Shown here one piece after another: positions 17,501 to 27,400 of a DNA stretch of 64,000 nt. Each line of letters opens with the position of its first letter. Positions within the stretch are counted from its first letter, which is position 1. The position numbers and the translations under genes were made by a program. Under the pieces are notes generated by a model. That model saw only the letters and a program-made list of their open reading frames with translations. It did no database searches and was not told the DNA's origin. The stretch comes from Algoriphagus vanfongensis DSM 17529 (lineage in GTDB: Bacteria; Bacteroidota; Bacteroidia; Cytophagales; Cyclobacteriaceae), in NCBI RefSeq assembly GCF_000429465.1, contig NZ_AUBX01000017.1:1-64000 (forward strand). The letters run 5' to 3'.

Positions 17501-20500
17501 AGAATTAACTGAGGCAAATAACCCATTCGGAGTGGCAGTAAACTACTCCAAAAATGGAGCTGAGGATTTTGAACTGACCGCTCAAAATCTTCCGGCCGTT
17601 GAGTTGGCAATTTTCACCTTAACCATCAGTCAGCTTTCATTTTTGATCAGAAATGGAGCCTTTGAATCCGGAAATCTGGATGGCTCTCTGACTATGCCTT
17701 TTTTCACTGATGGAGGTGGTTTGAATTTTTCTTTCTCTGTCGCTAATGGTGGGAATAGCTACACCGTACTTATTACTTCCACCGGTACTCTGGAAGGGAG
17801 TGGTCTGGAGGTAAAGGATATTAATTTGTCTCTGGTGGTCAGTAATGGCAGCTTTCAGTCCATCTCGGGAGCTAGCAAATTTAAGCTTCCCGGAGGAGAT
17901 GAATTTGTGGATGTGGCAGTTTCCTACAATTCACCACAAAATAAATTGAGTTTTTCAGCCAATGATTTGCCATCCTTTTCTATTGGCGGCTTGACTTTTG
18001 ATTTTTCTCAGTTTGGGTTTGCGATCCAAAATGGCAATTTGACAGACGCAAATTTTGCAGGAGAATTGACGATCCCTGCATGTGATGATACCCATAATTC
18101 TTTGGGCTTTAATTTTAGCCTTACTGATGGCAATAACTATACAATCCAGGCGAATCCAGGAGGTGGAAGAACCGAACTGAAGCTGGGTGATGTCAGCCTT
18201 TTTATAGAGCAGTTTGACTTAGAAATTCTCAACGGAGATTTGGAAAGCATCACTGCGGGAGCAGCGCTAGGCTTTTCGGGATTTGAAGAGGAAAACAGCT
18301 CTGACCCTGCTGAGATAGGAATTGATTTCAGCTACGCCAAAGCGGAACAAAAATATTCTATTGGTCTTTCACAAAACCAAAAAATCAAGGTTGGAGGATT
18401 TGCTTTTACGATCAACGAACTGCAGCTTTCCTTCACTCCGAGTCAATTGACCTATCCTTTTTCCTTTGTAGGAGAGTTGGAAATTCCTGGCCTAAAAGAT
18501 GAATCCGACCAGCAGGCAAAAGTGGATGTTAGTTTCACGATTCCTTCTGCTGGTAATTTTTCCGCATCCATCGGTAGTACTGCGGTTTTTCACCTTGGAG
18601 CTATCAAGATCACCATTTCAGAAATTTCAGTTTCTAAAAATGGCGATGAAATCACAGTAGAATTAGCTGGTACACTGGAGATCGATGGCCTGGGTGATTC
18701 CGAAGGTAGTACAGCTATCAGCGTGGATATCATGGTGGATAATCAGGGCGCTTTCAGCGTCTTAGGTGAGGCCAGTCCAGCGGTGAAAGTACTAGATGTC
18801 CCTAGTGTCATCAGAATTTACCTCAGCAAAATCGGACTGAGCCGCTCTCAGTCCAATCAGTGGGATTTTAGTCTGGGCGGATTGATTGAAAACCAAATAG
18901 TGATCCCAGGCATGGACGACTTGCTTCCAAGTCAGATCAACCTTAAAGATTTAAAGTTTGGGAACACATTCGATATTGACCTAGATGTGCGATGGCCTTC
19001 AGGCTTGAGTATTTCTTTTGGAGGTGCCCAAAGTGAGGCTTTGATCCCAGTGAATGGCAAGTTCGGAAATGCTGTGAGTCTGGATGCACTGAAAATCACC
19101 TATAAAGATAAAGGAAGTGGAGGAGTAGACTTGGGAATCTCCTTTTCGGGAGCAAGTATCACTCTAGGTCCGGTGGCAGCCTCAGTAGAAGGTCTAGGAA
19201 TAGAGGCAACATTGACTAAGGCTAGCTTCAGTAATGGTTTGCCGCAAGGAAATTCCAATTTTGGGATAGTCAATATCGATATCAAATTTAAGCCGCCTAC
19301 AGGGCTGGGTGTTTCTCTCGATACGCCTGTATTTAGTGGAGGTGGTTATTTGTTCTTTGATAAGGATAAAGGTGAGTATGCCGGTGCGGTGGAGCTTTCA
19401 TTTATGAATCTTTTTGCCGTATCCGCTATCGGTATTATCAACAGCAAAATGCCTGATGGGAAAACGGGAACTTCTGTGCTTTTCATTGTTTCTGTGGAAT
19501 TTGGAACAGGAATCGCCTTGGGTTTTGGATTCTTTATCTCAGGCTTGGGGGGGATTTTGGGAATACACAGGACGATTCAGGTAGAAAGGCTTCGGGACGG
19601 AGTTCGAACCGGCACGATCCAAAATATTCTTTTTCCAAAAGATATCATTGCCAATATCAATAAGATATTGACTGACATCAAAGAGGTATTCCCTGTTAAG
19701 CGAGACCAGTTTGTCTTGGGCCCAATGGCTGCTATTACTTGGGGGGTACCTACCATCCTGAGAGTGGATTTGGGAGTTGCCATTGAGTTTGCCAACCCGG
19801 TAAGATTTGGGATTTTGGGAGTTTTGAGGGTGATTTTGCCAGATGAAAATGCCGCATTGATCAAAATTCAGGTCGCCTTCTTGGGGATGATTGATTTTGA
19901 AAAAGGCATGCTGAGCTTTGATGCCAGTCTTTTCGATTCCAAAGTTTTGACTTTTGGGTTGGAAGGGGATATGGTGTTGCGGATCAGTTGGGGAGCCAAA
20001 CCGGATTTTGTCTTGTCTGTCGGAGGGTTTCATCCACGGTTTGATCCACCTACCCACTTGCAGATTCCTCCGATGAAGCGGTTAACTTTAAAAATTCTCT
20101 CCGGAAACCCTCGATTGACCTTGACCTGCTACTTTGCGGTTACTTCCAATACGGTACAATTTGGGGCAGGGATAGACTTTTATTTTGGAGTTGCAGGATT
20201 CAAAGTCGTAGGAGAGTTTGGCTTTGACGTACTTTTCCAATTTTCGCCATTCCGCTTTATTGCGGATGCCAGAGCAAGATTGGCGGTCAAGGCTGGAAGT
20301 GCTACGCTACTCAGTCTTTCCTTGGAGTTTAGTTTGGAAGGGCCTACTCCATGGAGAGCCAAGGGTACTGCGAAATTCAAAATCCTGTTCTTCTCTGTCA
20401 AAGTCAAATTTGACGTCACGTGGGGGGACAAAAGAGATACGAGTCTTCCGGATATTGCAGTATTCCCGCTCCTCACCGAGGCTATGGAGGATGTCCAAAA

Positions 20501-21197
20501 TTGGAGAAGTGTGCTTTCCAATCCAAATTCTCCGGGATTGCGGATGAAAAATCTTGCCACAGAAGATGAGTTGATTTTGACTCCAAATGGCTCGATAGAG
20601 ATCAGTCAGAAAATAGTACCACTCAAAGTAGAAATCTCCAAGTTTGGTCAGTTTAAACCATCTGATTTTACCGAATTTGAGATAGAAGAAGTATTGATTG
20701 GAGATTCGGGTGCGACTTATACCTATATCCAGGAAGCTTTTGCGCCAGCTAACTTTTTAGTTGTCAAAGACAATGAAAAGCTGAGTTTGCCATCATTCCA
20801 AGAGCAAAACTCCGGAGTGAAACTCAGTGGCACCGATGCCCTCGAGTCTGGAGGCGTGGTCGATCGGGAGGTTGAGTATGAGCAGCTGATCATGGATGAA
20901 GAACACATCTCAAGGCCTTTGGTCAGAGCAGTGTTCCAGCAAAAAGAAAGCTCCTTCTTCAGTAAAACCGGAGCTGTCGGTAGATCGGCACTTTCAGCGT
21001 ACCAAAACAGAGTAGTCAACCCTTCCAAAGTCCAACTCAAAAAGCCAGAGTATGCAGTCGTGGGGACGGATGATTTGGCAGTAGTCGGTGAAGCACAAAA
21101 ACTCAGCTATATGGAGGCCGTGCAGATCGCCAAAAAATCATCCATCATCGGAAAGCAAAGTGTACAAGTAGTAGCAAGTGATGTTTTAGCTCTTTAA
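14595..21197 (+). CDS. giant repetitive beta-rich protein, DUF6603-like C-terminal half
   Basis: 2200 residues, no signal peptide. Residues 1-140 are helical and amphipathic. From about 150 to 1450 there are imperfect beta-strand modules with a recurring pattern: F-x-L-x-F-x-Q-L, then xNGSFxS, GxLxLP, GxxYxI, LEFGPL, xxxNGxLQS. A composite unit recurs at 256-262 residue spacing: DATDGAGISFDL-like blocks begin at nucleotides 16155, 16923 and 17709, and FNLTFTQINF-like blocks at 16458 and 17226, exactly 768 nt apart. Residues about 1500-1950 have long amphipathic strands, including FGFFISGLGGILGIHRT, PDFVLSVGGFHPRF and GFDVLFQFSPFRFIADARA. I associate this with the DUF6603 family. A charged 250-residue tail follows. 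It is the first gene of a four-gene operon. Confidence 0.85.
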   Translation: MANVGLPFESLLSDTGLGQLKDQLDQLLANPADTAEMVFEHLKDHLDAPLELPVTVSKNELDQYIIEAKENLLNNSQDFFLHELESVLNSFQIVLNDTATQVENVLMEGETQLQSLKDRVTDELSKIPYTVGIRDANGAKEFFITQTGPIESKLHGVELELLSSSLSFTASELTALQISVKVLLPELQNEDGSGPHELTLDIEYGNGVFTGTAGNIPAARLQGFQATIDELTLVIENGDFQSGTAISGELVFDFLDDGASGPGKIEFSISLLNDGDVQYQAQNPEGQELKKGSISIFFEQIEITTHSAAPTDIAINGWAEMAGVVDSSTQQPAKTTFSFSYADPHFEFTGTDFIPIPVGFGTATFDSVFLRIHKDGSLVESTWVGDLGIPLFSDGQIEFEVVFEDEQTDRLKLELSTSHPLAHGGFVLDLQQYEMLYENGSLQDITGNGALTIPVVTTGTPIQLGIQYNKVNSNENLILSASDFGTPELAGCQLEFSQLQFQFLNGSFSTSLIKGKIKLPDATDGAGISFDLNFSNQGDDYTIQLTGAPQNNTLEFGPLALQVDDFELIVANTQLQSVEGSGTLQIPGLSEAFVFSFDVTVNGENTTYAFQIANVVAEIGGFNLTFTQINFSCQKSGPYTAGANGSLTLPVFDDEGSLDFEFTFGTGDDYEIAVNSGSQFVRFGDFELNQVQFAIEVEAGIVQNFSGSANLQIPGFGTPSSVSINYTQVQDQYLINLQNPLDVELFGGQLTMASLDFEIRNGSFESGEATGTFKLPDSTGGAGIQYELTVGNSGNDYSLNLTGNPDQNTLEFGPVVLQFQSFLMTVQNGDLQSLSGAGSLQFPGLSQPFTFGITVDNSGATPLYIIQINDVNADLDSFSLHFDQIRIESQKDVSFQADVNGEVTLPLFDGNPIGFDVSVGTGNNYSIQIDGTGQSSNFGMFVLSNVVFSLDVENGAVTQANGSAGFHIPELTEANNPFGVAVNYSKNGAEDFELTAQNLPAVELAIFTLTISQLSFLIRNGAFESGNLDGSLTMPFFTDGGGLNFSFSVANGGNSYTVLITSTGTLEGSGLEVKDINLSLVVSNGSFQSISGASKFKLPGGDEFVDVAVSYNSPQNKLSFSANDLPSFSIGGLTFDFSQFGFAIQNGNLTDANFAGELTIPACDDTHNSLGFNFSLTDGNNYTIQANPGGGRTELKLGDVSLFIEQFDLEILNGDLESITAGAALGFSGFEEENSSDPAEIGIDFSYAKAEQKYSIGLSQNQKIKVGGFAFTINELQLSFTPSQLTYPFSFVGELEIPGLKDESDQQAKVDVSFTIPSAGNFSASIGSTAVFHLGAIKITISEISVSKNGDEITVELAGTLEIDGLGDSEGSTAISVDIMVDNQGAFSVLGEASPAVKVLDVPSVIRIYLSKIGLSRSQSNQWDFSLGGLIENQIVIPGMDDLLPSQINLKDLKFGNTFDIDLDVRWPSGLSISFGGAQSEALIPVNGKFGNAVSLDALKITYKDKGSGGVDLGISFSGASITLGPVAASVEGLGIEATLTKASFSNGLPQGNSNFGIVNIDIKFKPPTGLGVSLDTPVFSGGGYLFFDKDKGEYAGAVELSFMNLFAVSAIGIINSKMPDGKTGTSVLFIVSVEFGTGIALGFGFFISGLGGILGIHRTIQVERLRDGVRTGTIQNILFPKDIIANINKILTDIKEVFPVKRDQFVLGPMAAITWGVPTILRVDLGVAIEFANPVRFGILGVLRVILPDENAALIKIQVAFLGMIDFEKGMLSFDASLFDSKVLTFGLEGDMVLRISWGAKPDFVLSVGGFHPRFDPPTHLQIPPMKRLTLKILSGNPRLTLTCYFAVTSNTVQFGAGIDFYFGVAGFKVVGEFGFDVLFQFSPFRFIADARARLAVKAGSATLLSLSLEFSLEGPTPWRAKGTAKFKILFFSVKVKFDVTWGDKRDTSLPDIAVFPLLTEAMEDVQNWRSVLSNPNSPGLRMKNLATEDELILTPNGSIEISQKIVPLKVEISKFGQFKPSDFTEFEIEEVLIGDSGATYTYIQEAFAPANFLVVKDNEKLSLPSFQEQNSGVKLSGTDALESGGVVDREVEYEQLIMDEEHISRPLVRAVFQQKESSFFSKTGAVGRSALSAYQNRVVNPSKVQLKKPEYAVVGTDDLAVVGEAQKLSYMEAVQIAKKSSIIGKQSVQVVASDVLAL

Positions 21198-21200
21198 GAT

Positions 21201-24200
21201 ATGTCAGATTCAGTTTTAGCCAGATATTCATTTTTACCTTGGGTCAGACAAGGTTTGGGGAATGAGATCATAGAGTCGGATTTTTTAGGAAATGCCCTGC
21301 CCAATAATGCCACTGTGGAAAGGCCGGAGATCTCTGTGACCGCCAAAGTCAAGGCCACCAAAGAGGAACTTAGCCAAAGCCACAATGTAACCAAGATAGT
21401 GAAGGTGCAAGGTCCTGGCGATGTGTTGGGTATCAATTCAAAGTCCATCATCAGAGTGCATCCCAAAAAAGGTGTGCACAATTTCGAAACCAACAACCTC
21501 TGCTATGTAGAGTTTTATGAAGAAGATCTTCCTTGGAGATTTACTCCGGCACGTCCAGTTGGGAATAAGTTGAGACCGTGGTTGGCACTGATTGTTTTGA
21601 GGGAAAATGAATTTGAAAAAAGTACAGGAGGTACACCTACACCATTTATCACTATTGACAATGCAGCTCTTTCCAAGGTTTTCTGCAATGAGAAAGATAC
21701 TTATGCATTGGCCCATGTACATGTATTGGAGGATTTGGGGGACAATGCAAGTGAATCCGCCGGGTTATTGTCTTCCAAGCTAGACAAGAATCCTGATTTG
21801 GCACTGTCAAGAGTCTTGTGCCCAAGGAAGCTTGAATATACAGCTCCATCTCCTGCGATGGATTATGATCCCAATGTGTACCATGCCTTTCTGATTCCTG
21901 CATTTGAGACAGGAAGACTGGCAGGTCTTGGATTGGAGACAGATGGCGTTCCTGCACAAAAGAGTTCCTGGACACGAGCAGATCTCAACGGAGGGACAAA
22001 TCCATCCAGCTATCCCTATTATTTCACCTGGTCATTCAAGGTAGATGAGGGAGGAGATTTCGAAAGTCTTGCGCAGCTATTGGAAGCTCGTGAGCTTCCG
22101 GATAATATAGGGAAGCGGGAGATGGATATGAGTGATATGGGGTTTGGCATTCAGCCTGTAGGGGATGATGCTGTGGGTTTTGTAGAAGGAGCCATGCGAC
22201 ACCCTGACTATCAGACTGCACCATGGCCACTCAGTGACTTGCAGCTCAAAGCAGAACTCCTGAAAGTTTTGAACCTTTCTTTTGATCTACAGGACACCGT
22301 ACCTACTATCAATGAGAGTTTTTTCTATTCACCTGCAGTGGAGGATGATCCGATCATCACTCCGCCCACTTATGGCAAATGGCATAAGGGACTTACAAAG
22401 TTGACTGCCAATTCCACTGATTGGATTCACCGTATGAACCTTCACCCCAGCAATCGGTCAGCGGCAGGATTGGGAGTACAAGTCGTGCAAAAGAATCAGG
22501 AGAAATTTATGGAAATGGCTTGGGAGCAGATTGGAGAGATCAACGAGGCCAACCAAAAGATCAGGGAAAATGAATTGATGAAAAGGGCTACACTTTCATT
22601 GGCGCAAAAGAAGGTGTTTAAACTGGATAAATTCGATCTGGTCAACGCAACGGGGAAAGCCTTTGAAATGATGAAGCTGGAACCTGGAGCTACAATCAAA
22701 CATGCCATCAAAAAATCAGTTGTGCCAACAGCCATTAGATCCGGGACATTTCTCAAAGTTGCCAATAATTTCACTCCGACTGCATTGATGAATAATGGAG
22801 AGGATGGCGCTCTGAAGATTCTGAACAAGACTTTTTTCAATAATCTGAATAAAGCAAAAAATGCAGATGGGAAACTGTCTGCTGCCCCTCCCAAAGAAGA
22901 ACCGTTGATGCTTTTGAAGGCTGCCTCAGCCTACTCCATGATATCAAGCGTCGTGGAAAATCCTCCCATTTCATTTATGGAGCATTTGACTCAGGCGATT
23001 TTGAGTTTTCCCAGTACGACTTTCACTACAAACCAGGTGATGTCAAAGCTGGAGACAGTTTTTGTAGGGAATGATAAAGAGTCTCAAAAAGCCAGAGCGA
23101 AAACAATTTTGGATGGGATTGATGGTAGGAAAGTGGAAGATGGAGTCAGGGTTTTCACAATAGACAAAAAAGTATTTGAAGATAAGATCAGTCATTCTTT
23201 TGATCAGGGTCTGTATGGAACAGCGGCGAAAGTGAAGTTTGTCAAAGGAGAAAACAACCCAATCATCCCCGTACAATTCGATCATGCGAAGATTATTGAA
23301 AATAGAGCCAATTATCTGACAAGTTTCTCTACCAAATTTGTGACAAAAGTAGGAGGTGCTAATAAGTTTACAGCTTATCAAAGACCTGTGAAGGCTCTCC
23401 TTCAGACGGATTTGCAGGAGAAAATTATTGCCAAGCTAAACCCGGTTTTTAATTTCAAGAGGAAATTGTCGTCCTTTTTTCGGGCAAACTACACCAATGT
23501 CAACAAGCCTATCATGGCTTATCCACGGTTTCCTATTCCGATGTATGACTATCTCAAAGAGATTTCTCCTGATTACATCATCCCCAATATTTCCGAAATC
23601 GAACCTAATACCATCACCTTGATGGAGACGAATAGAGAATTTATCGAATCCTTTTTGATGGGGATGAACCATGAATTCTCCAGAGAGCTGCTGTGGAGAG
23701 AATTTCCTACCGACATGAGGGGAAGCTACTTCAGGCACTTTTGGGAATATGATAATGATCCCATGAATCAGGTGGAACTTGGTGATGATTACGATGTGTA
23801 TGTCCAAGAGATGCTTGCCAATCAAAATGCCAGAGCAGATATCAAGGAGATCCACAAGTGGAATAAAGCTTTGGGAGCAAATGAAGAAAAACCAGGGCCG
23901 GATCTGGTGCTTCTGATCAAGGGTGACCTACTCAGAAAATACCCGAATACGCTCGTCTATGCTCAAAAGGCGAAATTTCAACCGGGCAATAAAACTGCTC
24001 CCAGACAAATGGATGATTATGATAGTCCAGGTAATGTCAAGTGGCCTATCGTAAGTGGTAGTATTGAACCGGATGTATATTTCTTTGGCTTTGAGCTCTC
24101 TCAGGAGGAAGCGAATGGAAACAGAACCAATAATCCAGGATGGTTTTTTGTCCTTCGCGAAAGACCTGGTCAAGTCAGCTTCGGATTGGATGACTTAGAT

Positions 24201-24437
24201 GGAGCTTTGGATATGACTCCTGATAACTGGAACCAAGTCACGTGGGAGCATCTCACGGGCAATGCATCCAGCCAACCACCTTATTTGAAAGTTAATGGGG
24301 TGAATTTCAGCCTCAGTCCTAATGGCACAGGTCCAAGAGCTGCTCAATGGGGAGCAAGCAGCAGTGATATGGCTTATATTCTTTACCAGTCTCCTATTCT
24401 TTTTGCACGTCATGCTTCCACCATGCTAAACGACTGA
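21201..24437 (+). CDS. 1078-residue protein of unknown function, second gene of the giant operon
   Basis: I cannot name a function. It starts 3 nt after the preceding stop. It has no signal peptide or membrane helix. Patterned segments suggest a real, constrained family: FLPWVRQGL at residues 11-19, GPGDVLGI at about 72, LPWRFTPARP at about 110 followed by LRPWLALIVL, MGMNHEFSRELLWREFPTD at about 820, LLIKGDLLRKYPNTLVYA at about 903, and NPGWFFVLRERPGQVSFGLD near the C-terminus. The middle third (about 430-700) is Lys-rich and helical. The size and W/F/P-rich motifs resemble structural proteins of large assemblies, but this is speculation. Confidence 0.8.
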   Translation: MSDSVLARYSFLPWVRQGLGNEIIESDFLGNALPNNATVERPEISVTAKVKATKEELSQSHNVTKIVKVQGPGDVLGINSKSIIRVHPKKGVHNFETNNLCYVEFYEEDLPWRFTPARPVGNKLRPWLALIVLRENEFEKSTGGTPTPFITIDNAALSKVFCNEKDTYALAHVHVLEDLGDNASESAGLLSSKLDKNPDLALSRVLCPRKLEYTAPSPAMDYDPNVYHAFLIPAFETGRLAGLGLETDGVPAQKSSWTRADLNGGTNPSSYPYYFTWSFKVDEGGDFESLAQLLEARELPDNIGKREMDMSDMGFGIQPVGDDAVGFVEGAMRHPDYQTAPWPLSDLQLKAELLKVLNLSFDLQDTVPTINESFFYSPAVEDDPIITPPTYGKWHKGLTKLTANSTDWIHRMNLHPSNRSAAGLGVQVVQKNQEKFMEMAWEQIGEINEANQKIRENELMKRATLSLAQKKVFKLDKFDLVNATGKAFEMMKLEPGATIKHAIKKSVVPTAIRSGTFLKVANNFTPTALMNNGEDGALKILNKTFFNNLNKAKNADGKLSAAPPKEEPLMLLKAASAYSMISSVVENPPISFMEHLTQAILSFPSTTFTTNQVMSKLETVFVGNDKESQKARAKTILDGIDGRKVEDGVRVFTIDKKVFEDKISHSFDQGLYGTAAKVKFVKGENNPIIPVQFDHAKIIENRANYLTSFSTKFVTKVGGANKFTAYQRPVKALLQTDLQEKIIAKLNPVFNFKRKLSSFFRANYTNVNKPIMAYPRFPIPMYDYLKEISPDYIIPNISEIEPNTITLMETNREFIESFLMGMNHEFSRELLWREFPTDMRGSYFRHFWEYDNDPMNQVELGDDYDVYVQEMLANQNARADIKEIHKWNKALGANEEKPGPDLVLLIKGDLLRKYPNTLVYAQKAKFQPGNKTAPRQMDDYDSPGNVKWPIVSGSIEPDVYFFGFELSQEEANGNRTNNPGWFFVLRERPGQVSFGLDDLDGALDMTPDNWNQVTWEHLTGNASSQPPYLKVNGVNFSLSPNGTGPRAAQWGASSSDMAYILYQSPILFARHASTMLND

Positions 24438-24441
24438 TGTT

Positions 24442-27400
24442 ATGACTATTCCACACCTTGTAGGTAAGTATAATGACCCGAATTTTCACCAAATAAAAAT
24501 CGCTTTTAATCAAAGGAGTGACGATTTTCCTGTATTGATGCTTCCAGTCAGGCTGGAAACAAAGTTTATGAACTACTCACGATTGGTAAAACCATCCACA
24601 TCTTCCCGTGGCGGAGTCAATACGATTGTTCAAAACGCTTATAAGTTGATTTCTCAAATTCAGATATTTTTTGCGCCTGAAAATATCAAAAGTGCGAAAG
24701 TCGCTGAAATAGGGAAAGCGCTCGAAGGATATCGCGCGGGAGTAGACAAGCTTGCCGATCTTGTCAATAAAATCACCGAAGCTCCCAGAGCAGATAAGTT
24801 GGTATTGAGAGATGCTGCAGGAGATATATTGACGGTGATGTCTCCGATTCAGGTAGCTGCTTCAGTGGCGAAATATAAGGGAGAATTGCTCACAAGCATA
24901 GATGAACTGAAGAATGCTGTGGAGCGGATCAAAACTCCTTCACTGGATATCTATCAAAAAGGGAAGCTATACCTGGAGGGTCTCGAGAAGCTGAACAAAA
25001 GTATCGATGCGATTTTTGTCTCGGAAAAAATAAATGCAGCGTCGCTCGAAAAAGAACTTGCGGCGATTGATAAACAATTGGCAGAACTGGATGAGTTGGC
25101 GGATGCGCCTGATTTTCGCGCTACGGAAGAAATGATCCAGCAGATCCAGAGTAAAATTTCCTATATCAAACGTCAGCATAAAAGTGGAAATGTCCGGCTG
25201 ACCAATTTCAAAATCGGCTATACTGGGCAAAAAGATCTCAAAAAAGAAGAATATGATCTGCGTGGCAAGATCAATGAACTAAAGAAAAAAATAGATGCCG
25301 AAACCGTGCCGGTGGTTCGATTTCGGGAGACGATTCAGACCTTTCCGATCAAGCAACTTAATAGTCAAATTGTAAAGGCTTCCTCTTTTCTTACCTCTAG
25401 ACTGAGGATTGGTATCAAGAATTATAAAACGCTGGCAGCAACTCAGAAGGAACTGCTGGTACAGCTCAAAGAAATTCAAAGCAATGCTCAGCTACCGCTA
25501 GATGGAGAACTTGCGGACATCAATCAGCTTAAGTCAAGCTATGCCAACCTGAAGAAGTTGCTGGATTCGTTCTTGACAAATTCCAAAAAAATCAGGCCTA
25601 CCACTTCGATTGAAAAATCAGGAATTACTCGTCTTGGCACACAGCTGGGGCAATTTATGGATGCGGTAAAAGAGTTGGAGCCCGGTTTTAAAAAAGTCGA
25701 AAACCAAATCCTAGCTGAAAATAAGATCAAAACCAGTACTCTATCGGCCGTGGCTACACGAGGTAGTATCTTGACTGCCCGAGATGCCATTCGCGTAAGT
25801 ACCGTGAAGACTCCTCAGCAAACGCTGACTGAGCTGACTAAGCAACTGACCGAGCTTCAGCAAAAAATCAAAGCGACCGCTTCCAGTACAATTCTATTGC
25901 CGCGAAGTGAATATAATAATCTTAAAAGTGCCTATTTCAGTCTGCGAGATCAGGTAAACAATGTCTTGGCGGCAAATCCACTCCCTGAGGCCAATGCGAC
26001 CAGAGAAGAAACAGATAAGGTACTCGTCGCTATAGAAAACCAAATTTTAGATCAACTGACCGATGTCAATGATCCCCGAGATCGTTTTTATGAGGAGATG
26101 AAAGGGAGGGTGGTTTTCACAGTGCAATCTGTGGAAGTCAAAGAACTCTGGGTACGTATTTTTCCTGACGATATCGCAATTGATAATCATGATGAAAGGC
26201 TGACAGATGAGGAGGAGACCATAGCCAAGGATTTTTACTATGAGGTCTACAGCAAAATTGAAAAAGATAGACAAGCTGCCAAATTGGGGGCTTGGAGAGC
26301 GGCAGCTGCCAGTCTGGGTGTGCGAAGAGCTGCATACGCCATTAAGATACTTTCTCCCAAAGAGCTTACTAATGGTAAAATCACAACCATACAAAATTCC
26401 CTAGAGGAATACCTTCGCAAAAACTTGGGTTTTGAGGGGAGAGGTATTGGCAAAACCAAAAGTGATGCGAGGATAGAAAAGCTTTTGCAGGCTTTTGCAG
26501 AAGCTCCCGTCACCATCAAAAAGATGCTGAGTAAATCCAATTTTACCGCCTGCGTCGAGACTAAGGGGACTTTGGATAAGGCGATTTCTGATTTTCGACA
26601 ATTGATAGATTTACTATCTAGCTGGGTGACCAATCGCACTTCTGCTGATCAAAAGGCACAAATTGAGAAGTTGGCTAGCTTGATTAATGAAAGCGGTAAG
26701 CTGGTTTACGAATATTACAAAACTAATATTGAGCAGTTGAATTTGCCTTTTCGTCCGGAATTGACTTTCCCAAATGTCGAAAAGAAATCCAAAAGCTGGG
26801 ATAGAGCGGGATATACTGAAGCTATGCCAAATAGATTTGTGGTCGTGACCAAAAGAGGCGATTATCAGCATGTCGTCACAGGAAAGACTGTTCAAAACCC
26901 ATTGCCGGTGAGTTTGGATCCCAGTGCTGATCAATCTGAGCATTTCACCCATCTGCCAAACGGAGATCTTCAGGTCCCGGAGGAATTATCTTGGATGTTT
27001 GATTTTGACGCTGCTGTGGAGGCGGGGTTGGGAGTGAAAATACCGCTGGATAATGATGATTGGGACAAAGGTTTTGAGTTGGTCATGGCCTATGGGGTGC
27101 AGAATAAAGATGCTCAGGAAAGCCAGAAACTCGTCGATAAACTATTCACCAATCACTTATATAGCGATGGGGGCTTGGAATATCTCCCTACAGCCACTGC
27201 TACGAATAATACTGAAAACGTCAAGTCTCCCTATCGTAGTCTGGACAATGATCTGGATGGTGCTTTTGATTTGTTTTTTGCAGAGGAATCACCGCAATAC
27301 CTGGATAGCTATGCGGATGCCCATGAGCTGGAGATCTCTGATGGACAGTTTTTCAAAGAGGCCCTTGGGATACCCAAAGACTTAGCTGATAATATCCGAT

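Noticed and set aside
19539..20057. 172-codon minus-strand ORF inside the giant first operon gene
   Set aside because: It has no start signal or family motif, and the plus strand has clear periodic protein structure there.
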